Assembly (NCBI RefSeq): GCF_038595065.1
Contig: NZ_CP152003.1
Coordinates: forward strand, 1,158,001-1,222,000
Source: Sutcliffiella sp. FSL R7-0096
Lineage (GTDB): Bacteria > Bacillota > Bacilli > Bacillales > Bacillaceae_I
DNA: 64,000 bases
Direction of reading: 5' to 3'
Below the pieces are notes generated by a model, which did no database searches, was not told the DNA's origin, and saw only the letters and a program-made list of their open reading frames with translations. The position numbers and the translations under genes are program-made. Shown here in pieces: positions 59,000 through 64,000 of the stretch (position 1 is the first letter of the stretch; each line of letters starts with the position of its first letter).

Positions 59000-59872
59000 C
59001 TTTTCGAAATAATGGAGTTCATCAGCAAGATGGAAACCGGCCTTTTGATAAAGTCTAATGGCATGATAATTAGTGGCATTCACACATAATTGTAGCTCTT
59101 CCATCCCCTTATATGAAAAGATCCAAGCAATTGCGCTTTTCAATAGATCAGCCCCAATTCCATTTCCCCTAAACCGTTCATCCACTGCAAAGAATTCAAT
59201 GCTGGCCTCTGAGAATTCAGGCTCGACTTCCGCATAGATGTAACCGGCCAAGCTGTCTTCTTTTTCATAAACAAACACTTTCCGATGTGCATTCAGACGG
59301 TGAATGATCTGTTCACCACTGTAGTATGTATCAGGAAAGTTTAGGTCGTGAAGACGCACCATTTCGCAATAGAAATGAACAGGCAGTTCGGGCATCATAG
59401 TTTCTTGAGCAAAGATGAAGTCATTTCGTTTCATGGTCAGAATAGCCTGTTCACTTTGTTTTGTGAAATTAAAATCTACTGCCAATGTCATGGCCATTTT
59501 ATTCTCCTTGTTGGGAAACATGCAAAGCTTTTCCACCACAGAAGGTAAAATGGACAACATCTTCTTAAACAATAATGGCACTAGTTCATTCTGATTGTTA
59601 GCTACAAAAGGCCCCCAAATCTCTGCTGATCTGTGCTCGAGGTCAGCATCAAATCCGAGGACACCAACTAATGTTTCACCCTTGTAAGCTACAACGAAAG
59701 CTTTTTCAAATGGGATATCTGTAATATCATTTTTCAATGAGGAGGCGATCTCTTCCTTTTGCCTTCCACAATAACCGATGTGGCTTTGTGCTTGTCCATT
59801 GAACATAGAAATGAAAGTGGCCACTTCTTCTATTGAATCCCTTGTAGGAAACACAAATACTGTTTCATACAT
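58979..59872 (-). CDS. GNAT family N-acetyltransferase
   Basis: A 297-residue protein. The C-terminal half is a clear GNAT domain with the acetyl-CoA loop RFRGNGIGADLL near 245 and the LYQKAGF end motif near 282. The N-terminal half (GETLVGVLGFDAD near 75) looks like a second, more degenerate GNAT fold. The ATG at 59872 is preferred because GGGGTGA precedes it by 8 bases; the upstream frame from 59911 has no site. The substrate is unknown. Confidence 0.83.
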   Translation of the reverse strand: MYETVFVFPTRDSIEEVATFISMFNGQAQSHIGYCGRQKEEIASSLKNDITDIPFEKAFVVAYKGETLVGVLGFDADLEHRSAEIWGPFVANNQNELVPLLFKKMLSILPSVVEKLCMFPNKENKMAMTLAVDFNFTKQSEQAILTMKRNDFIFAQETMMPELPVHFYCEMVRLHDLNFPDTYYSGEQIIHRLNAHRKVFVYEKEDSLAGYIYAEVEPEFSEASIEFFAVDERFRGNGIGADLLKSAIAWIFSYKGMEELQLCVNATNYHAIRLYQKAGFHLADELHYFEKKLKVRV

Positions 59873-59955
59873 TTCATATCTCACCCCATATAAAAAGCCC
59901 AGAGTGTGCACGGCTCCAGGACTTTTCAGATTATTTACAATTATAACACAGATGA

Positions 59956-60134
59956 TTATCGGTTTATAAGGTTTCTTATCCCTCGATAGATTAAGGCAAG
60001 TGAGAATACTAGAACAGTAATGACGCCCAGAATACTAGTGATCGGCTCAAGAGCAGCAAACGTTCCTGTCATTGGTACTCTAAGAAGCGCAAAACCTGCT
60101 AGCATGGCTGCAAAAAACAGAAGAATTCTTTCCA
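59956..60134 (-). pseudogene. Small membrane protein gene with apparent one-base frameshift
   Basis: ATG 60134 has an ideal site (AGGAGG, 7-base spacing) but its frame stops after 11 codons. One extra T in the six-T run near 60111-60116 would join MERILCFF to AAMLAGFALLRVPMTGTF and a 59-residue protein with two hydrophobic segments ending RGIRNLINR. A 49-residue product could also start at the internal ATG 60105. It may be a sequencing error, a real mutation or slippage on the T-run. Confidence 0.5.
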
Positions 60135-60287
60135 TGTGACACCCTCCTTTCCCTTTGCTAACACTATATGTGTATAGGCTCTGAAATGTCAGCGTTTACA
60201 ATAGATTTCTTTTTACATTCCGTTGTTAGGGAATGGGAATATTAGGGTAAAAGAGTAAAAAGAGATAGGAAGAGTGGGAGTGAGGAA

Positions 60288-60980
60288 ATGGAGGATATCA
60301 AAGATTCGATTAAGGAATCTTTTCTGGCAATATTACCAGTTTCAATGGTAATTGTCTTACTGCAAGTGTTCTTGATTGGGCTTCCTTTCGAGAAATTCTT
60401 GTTATTTATCATTGGTTTGTTGATGGTGACATTTGGGTTGATGTTTTTTTTGATGGGGGTCAATATTGGTCTATTACCTGTAGGGGAGATGATCGGAAAG
60501 GCTCTTCCGAAGCCAAAGAAGAAGTGGCTGATCATCCTAGTAGGATTATTGTTGGGGGTGGCTGTCACAGTGGCAGAGCCCGATGTGCGAGTGCTGGCAA
60601 CACAGGTGGACGAGGTATCCGAGGGCAAAATCACCTCCACCCTCCTGATTCTTTCGGTTGCACTTGGAGTGGGGATATTTGTGGCGTTGGCGATGGTAAG
60701 AACCATTTATAAAATAAAACTCCCTTACCTATTAATGCCTGCTTATCTTCTTGTTTTCATCATTGCATTTTTTACCCCGGAGACATTTGTTCCAATTTCC
60801 TTCGATGCTGGCGGGGTGACGACAGGACCCCTGACAGTCCCTTTTATTCTAGCGTTAGGGGTCGGAGTTGCATCTGTCATGAGAAAAGGCGAATCCTCCA
60901 GTGAAGGATTTGGATTGGTTGCATTGGCTTCCATAGGTCCTATAATTGCAGTTCTATTATTAGGGGTGATCTATCAATGA
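60288..60980 (+). CDS. DUF1538 membrane protein, first of pair
   Basis: A 230-residue protein with about six hydrophobic segments. Family marks are GVNIGLLPVGE near 63, VAEPDVRVLA near 95 and SFDAGGVTTGPLTVPF near 172. The following gene overlaps it by 4 bp (ATGA) and has the same marks, so the two probably assemble together as a heteromeric membrane transporter. Larger DUF1538 proteins elsewhere contain both halves. The start follows GAGTGAGGAA. Substrate unknown. Confidence 0.85.
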   Translation: MEDIKDSIKESFLAILPVSMVIVLLQVFLIGLPFEKFLLFIIGLLMVTFGLMFFLMGVNIGLLPVGEMIGKALPKPKKKWLIILVGLLLGVAVTVAEPDVRVLATQVDEVSEGKITSTLLILSVALGVGIFVALAMVRTIYKIKLPYLLMPAYLLVFIIAFFTPETFVPISFDAGGVTTGPLTVPFILALGVGVASVMRKGESSSEGFGLVALASIGPIIAVLLLGVIYQ

Positions 60981-61702
60981 TACATGATATCTTTGAGGGC
61001 TTTGGAGAGCTACTGATTGAGGTAACCTTCGCCTTAGTTCCATTACTGGTCTTTTTCCTGATCTTTCAATTCATTTTCTTGAAACTGGACTGGGATAAGC
61101 TGAAAAAAATACTGCTTGGTTTTGGGTTTTCTTACATAGGACTGGCCCTGTTCCTCCAAGGTGTACATATCGGTTTCATGCCCGTAGGAGAAAAGATGGG
61201 AGAAAGTCTTGGGGAAATGACGCACTCTTGGATACTGATTCCAATCGGATTTGTACTGGGCTTTGTGGCCACGATAGCAGAGCCGGCTGTAAGGGTGCTG
61301 AATAAAGAGGTAGCGGATGTTACGGAAGGATACATCTCCCAAAAAGCGATGCTACTGACGCTTTCTGTAGGAGTAGGAGTAGCAATTTCCCTGTCCATGC
61401 TCAGGATTCAATTCAATTTTTCCATCTGGTATTATATAATTCCTGGATATCTGATCGCATGTATCTTACTGTTTTTTACAAAAAAGATATTTGTGAGTAT
61501 CGCCTTTGATTCCGGGGGAGTGGCAACCGGACCGATGACAGTTACCTTTATTTTGTCGATGGCGGTAGGAGTGGCTTCTGTGACGGAGGGAAGTGATCCT
61601 TTGACGGATGGTTTTGGAATGATAGCACTTGTTGCATTGGCACCTATAATCTCTGTGCTTGTGTTGGGGATCATCTATAAGAAGGAAGTGGAGAAAAACT
61701 AA
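60977..61702 (+). CDS. DUF1538 membrane protein, second of pair
   Basis: A 241-residue paralogue of the preceding gene with the same marks: GVHIGFMPVGE, IAEPAVRVLN and AFDSGGVATGPMTVTF. It starts inside the previous stop (ATGA), which implies coupled translation in equal amounts. About six membrane segments. It ends at a terminator shared with the convergent dioxygenase gene. Confidence 0.85.
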   Translation: MIHDIFEGFGELLIEVTFALVPLLVFFLIFQFIFLKLDWDKLKKILLGFGFSYIGLALFLQGVHIGFMPVGEKMGESLGEMTHSWILIPIGFVLGFVATIAEPAVRVLNKEVADVTEGYISQKAMLLTLSVGVGVAISLSMLRIQFNFSIWYYIIPGYLIACILLFFTKKIFVSIAFDSGGVATGPMTVTFILSMAVGVASVTEGSDPLTDGFGMIALVALAPIISVLVLGIIYKKEVEKN

Positions 61703-61718
61703 AAGGAGATATTTAATT

Positions 61719-61750
61719 TGGGAGAGCCCAGACAGCTCTCTCCCATTTTT
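61719..61750. terminator. Terminator between DUF1538 pair and dioxygenase gene
   Basis: TGGGAGAG and CTCTCCCA pair around a short loop, followed by TTTTT on the plus strand; an A-rich flank on the other side allows two-way use. Confidence 0.8.
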
Positions 61751-61756
61751 GATGAT

Positions 61757-62725
61757 TCAATTGATATCAAGTGGTCTCAGGCTTGCTTCAATTTCGGCTC
61801 TTTTTGGCTCCAAGAAAGGTGGAAGTGCGAGTTGCTCTCCCATGCTTTCAAGCGGCTCGTCGACAGTGAACCCTGGGGTGTCAGTGGAAAGCTCGAACAG
61901 GATGCCATTTGGTTCCCTGAAATAAAGAGCTTTAAAGTAATGTCTCTCCACTTCACCAGAATTTGGGAGACGTGTTTGTCTGACTCGCTGCACCCATTGG
62001 TTGAACTCTTCTATATTCGGAATCCGAAATGCGACATGGTGCACGCCACCTCTGCCGATTTTTTCGGCTGGTAGATCTGGTCTAGTTTCGAGATGGACTT
62101 CCGCGCCTGATCCACCTTTTCCGGTTGCATATACCTCAATTGCCGGAAAATCCCCTTTGAGAGATGGATACGACCCCACATGACGGAAGCCAAGGACATT
62201 GGTTAAAATGGTGGCTGTAGGAGGTGAGGATTTGACTGTCAACGTCACCGGACCCAGCCCTATGATCGCGTGCTCCTTTGGTATGTCATTTTTCACCCAG
62301 GGTACACCCGCACTTACCCCCTCTTCCTCATTATCAGCTACAAGAATCAGCTTTGTTCCTTCGTAATCCTCGAATGCCAATGTATCCCGATTTGCTCTTT
62401 TTTCAATACCGCCATGCTTGACATCCAAGGAAGAAAAACGATGCTTCCAAAAGAGAAGAGATTCGGTAGTCGGTACTCTTAATGATGTGGAAGAAATGCT
62501 AGAAACCCCTTCGTGTGTCCTGCCGAGCCCTGGTATGTCAAAAAAGGTGATCTCAGTACCCGGATTTCCTTCAGCGTCCCCATAGAATAGGTGATAAGAG
62601 GAAGTGTTATCCTGATTCACCGTTTTCTTAACAAGTCGCATACCCAATATTTCGGTGAAAAAATGATAATTCTTTTCTGCTTTTGCTGTTAATAATGAGA
62701 CGTGGTGTAAACCTAATAGTTCCAT
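61757..62725 (-). CDS. Ring-cleaving dioxygenase of the MhqA/MhqE/MhqO family
   Basis: A 322-residue enzyme with two vicinal-oxygen-chelate domains. Seen: LGLHHVSLLTAKAEKNYHFF at the N-terminus, GRGGVHHVAFR near 218 and FREPNGILFELSTD near 265, giving the two His and one Glu metal ligands of the hydroquinone-type dioxygenases. Members degrade methylhydroquinone and related electrophiles. ATG after AAGGAGTGAACC. An MhqR-like operator lies 40 bp upstream. Which of MhqA, MhqE or MhqO it equals cannot be told. Confidence 0.88.
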   Translation of the reverse strand: MELLGLHHVSLLTAKAEKNYHFFTEILGMRLVKKTVNQDNTSSYHLFYGDAEGNPGTEITFFDIPGLGRTHEGVSSISSTSLRVPTTESLLFWKHRFSSLDVKHGGIEKRANRDTLAFEDYEGTKLILVADNEEEGVSAGVPWVKNDIPKEHAIIGLGPVTLTVKSSPPTATILTNVLGFRHVGSYPSLKGDFPAIEVYATGKGGSGAEVHLETRPDLPAEKIGRGGVHHVAFRIPNIEEFNQWVQRVRQTRLPNSGEVERHYFKALYFREPNGILFELSTDTPGFTVDEPLESMGEQLALPPFLEPKRAEIEASLRPLDIN

Positions 62726-62764
62726 AGGTGGTTCACTCCTTATATATAAATGGTTTTGAATAAA

Positions 62765-62782
62765 TATCTCGAATTCAAGATA
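62765..62782. promoter_or_regulatory. MhqR-like operator before the mhq-type dioxygenase
   Basis: TATCTCGAATTCAAGATA is an inverted repeat with one mismatched pair, close to the known B. subtilis MhqR box. It shares its core with the catE operator. Confidence 0.65.
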
Positions 62783-62928
62783 ATTATATCATGAAGATTT
62801 AGGTTGCGCAATCTGATGTAAATAATTTGAAAAATACAAATTATTTAGGTATTTTTTTCATTTTTATTGCTAAATTTCCCGTTTCAAAATATATTTATTA
62901 TATATATATGTAGGAGAGTGATGAGAAC

Positions 62929-64000
62929 TTGGATAGTATACCCTATGACTCGATAATTTTATTAGGGGCATTGTTAATATTATCAGGATATTTTTCAGCA
63001 TCTGAAACAGCTATTACGAGCGTAAATAAAGTGCGACTCCGTAATCAAGCAGAGAACAACAATGCAAAAGCAAAACGATCTTTAAACATGGCGGAGAACT
63101 TTGATCAAAGTATTTCCACTATTCTAATCGGTAATAATATCGTTAATATCGCGATGGCGGCAATTGCTACTAATATTGCTACCCAGCTCTATGGAAGCAG
63201 TGGCAGTACACTTGCAATTACGACAGCGATTATTACTGTAGTAGTCCTTGTTTTTGGTGAGATTTTGCCAAAATCTTTAGCAAAACAATATGCAGAAAAA
63301 TATTTACTTTTAATATCTGCCTCTTTAATGACAGTCATGAAGCTCTTTTATCCAATTACATGGTTGTTCGTTCAACTAAAAGTAGGCGTCAAGAAACTTC
63401 TTGGTGCAGATAGGGATGAACCTACTGTAACAGAAGAAGACGTGATAGCAATGGTGGAAATTGGAGAAGAAGAAGGGACTTTTCTCACACAAGAACGAGA
63501 ATTGCTTCATAATGCCATAGCGTTTGATGATATCGTCGTGAAAGATATCCTGACGCCAAGGCCTGATGTAGTAGCCATCTCAGAGGATACGTCTATTGAA
63601 GAAATCAAAGACATTTTTATAAAAGAACAATATTCACGTTTACCTTTGTATGAAGGATCCATTGATAATATAATCGGAGTCATTTCACATAGAGACTTTT
63701 TCGCACAATATGTCCAAAATCCTGAATTTACTTTAAAGGATATTGCCCGCAGTCCATTTTTTGTAATCGGTTCTGCTAAAATTTCGAACCTATTGAAGGA
63801 GCTGCAAACCTCCCAAAACCACCTTGCCATTGTGCTTGATGAATACGGGGGAACAGCAGGAATCATCTCGATAGAAGATATCATTGAGGAAATTGTCGGG
63901 GAAATATGGGATGAGCATGACGAAAATGAAAACTTGGTGGAAATTCTTGATGAATTGAAATTCCGGATGGATGGACGTCTGCCTGTCGAAGAATTCACGG
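62929..64000 (+). CDS. CNNM/CBS-domain (HlyC/CorC-type) transporter, 3' end cut
   Basis: About 357 residues are visible; the end lies past the window. An N-terminal CNNM domain with three to four membrane segments (GYFSASETAITSVNK near 20, NNIVNIAMAAIATNIA near 64, GEILPKSLAKQYA near 105) is followed by a CBS pair (about 195-320) and the beginning of the CorC/HlyC domain. Members such as Bacillus MpfA export magnesium. An in-frame TAG sits just upstream, so TTG 62929 is the only start; GGAG lies 12 bases before it, an unusually long spacing. Confidence 0.9.
   Translation, partial: MDSIPYDSIILLGALLILSGYFSASETAITSVNKVRLRNQAENNNAKAKRSLNMAENFDQSISTILIGNNIVNIAMAAIATNIATQLYGSSGSTLAITTAIITVVVLVFGEILPKSLAKQYAEKYLLLISASLMTVMKLFYPITWLFVQLKVGVKKLLGADRDEPTVTEEDVIAMVEIGEEEGTFLTQERELLHNAIAFDDIVVKDILTPRPDVVAISEDTSIEEIKDIFIKEQYSRLPLYEGSIDNIIGVISHRDFFAQYVQNPEFTLKDIARSPFFVIGSAKISNLLKELQTSQNHLAIVLDEYGGTAGIISIEDIIEEIVGEIWDEHDENENLVEILDELKFRMDGRLPVEEFT

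Noticed and set aside
61659..62074. Plus-strand frames over the end of the mhq-type dioxygenase
   Set aside because: They are antisense to a clearly conserved enzyme and start at a terminator stem.

Overview
The window is chromosomal DNA of a low-GC, endospore-forming Firmicute of the family Bacillaceae. The evidence is Bacillus-type AGGAGG ribosome binding sites, Bacillus-like 16S/23S/5S genes and sporulation genes (prkA, yhbH, a KinB-like kinase). The gene order also matches two Bacillus subtilis neighbourhoods: gsaB-bcp-perR-ygzB-ygxA-rrnD-trnD, then queG-yhbB-trmL-prkA-yhbH. Insertions and a different gene complement argue against B. subtilis itself. No prophage, insertion sequence, plasmid or CRISPR genes were seen.

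Layout. 1-8.8 kb: a truncated glutamate synthase large subunit (minus strand), gsaB/hemL (minus), a three-gene ABC-2 exporter and a small potassium-channel-like protein. 8.8-14.5 kb: a 52-residue protein, the peroxiredoxin bcp, an AbgT-family transporter, a cobalamin adenosyltransferase, perR with its own Per box, ygzB and ygxA. 14.5-21.5 kb: a complete rRNA operon with tandem promoters and 17 tRNA genes. 21.5-31.1 kb: queG, a B3/B4-domain protein, a NERD-domain gene cut by an in-frame TAA, a tandem array of 52-bp units, yhbB, trmL, prkA, a 51-residue protein and yhbH. 31.1-53.5 kb: two related peptide/opine-type ABC importers in mirror orientation. The first has two tandem binding lipoproteins, two cytosine-deaminase-like amidohydrolases, an EamA exporter and a nearby two-component system plus SSS symporter. 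The second has one divergent binding lipoprotein and isoaspartyl dipeptidase (iadA). A KinB-like kinase lies between them. 53.5-64 kb: an alanine/sodium symporter, DinB, catechol-2,3-dioxygenase (catE), DUF3231, a GNAT acetyltransferase, a small membrane gene with an apparent frameshift, a DUF1538 pair, a second ring-cleaving dioxygenase, and the start of a CNNM/CBS transporter.

How parts fit together. PerR, Bcp and possibly the two quinone/catechol dioxygenases form peroxide and electrophile defence; both dioxygenases are preceded by matching MhqR-like inverted repeats. The two ABC importers with their hydrolases look like scavenging systems for small peptides or amide compounds, and a CodY-like box before the first binding protein fits nutrient control. 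The least explained parts are the 52-bp array in which each unit carries a start codon, 14 codons and a stop; a leader hairpin that could bring a distant Shine-Dalgarno to the glutamate synthase start; metal-site substitutions in the amidohydrolases; and two families of short interspersed repeats.
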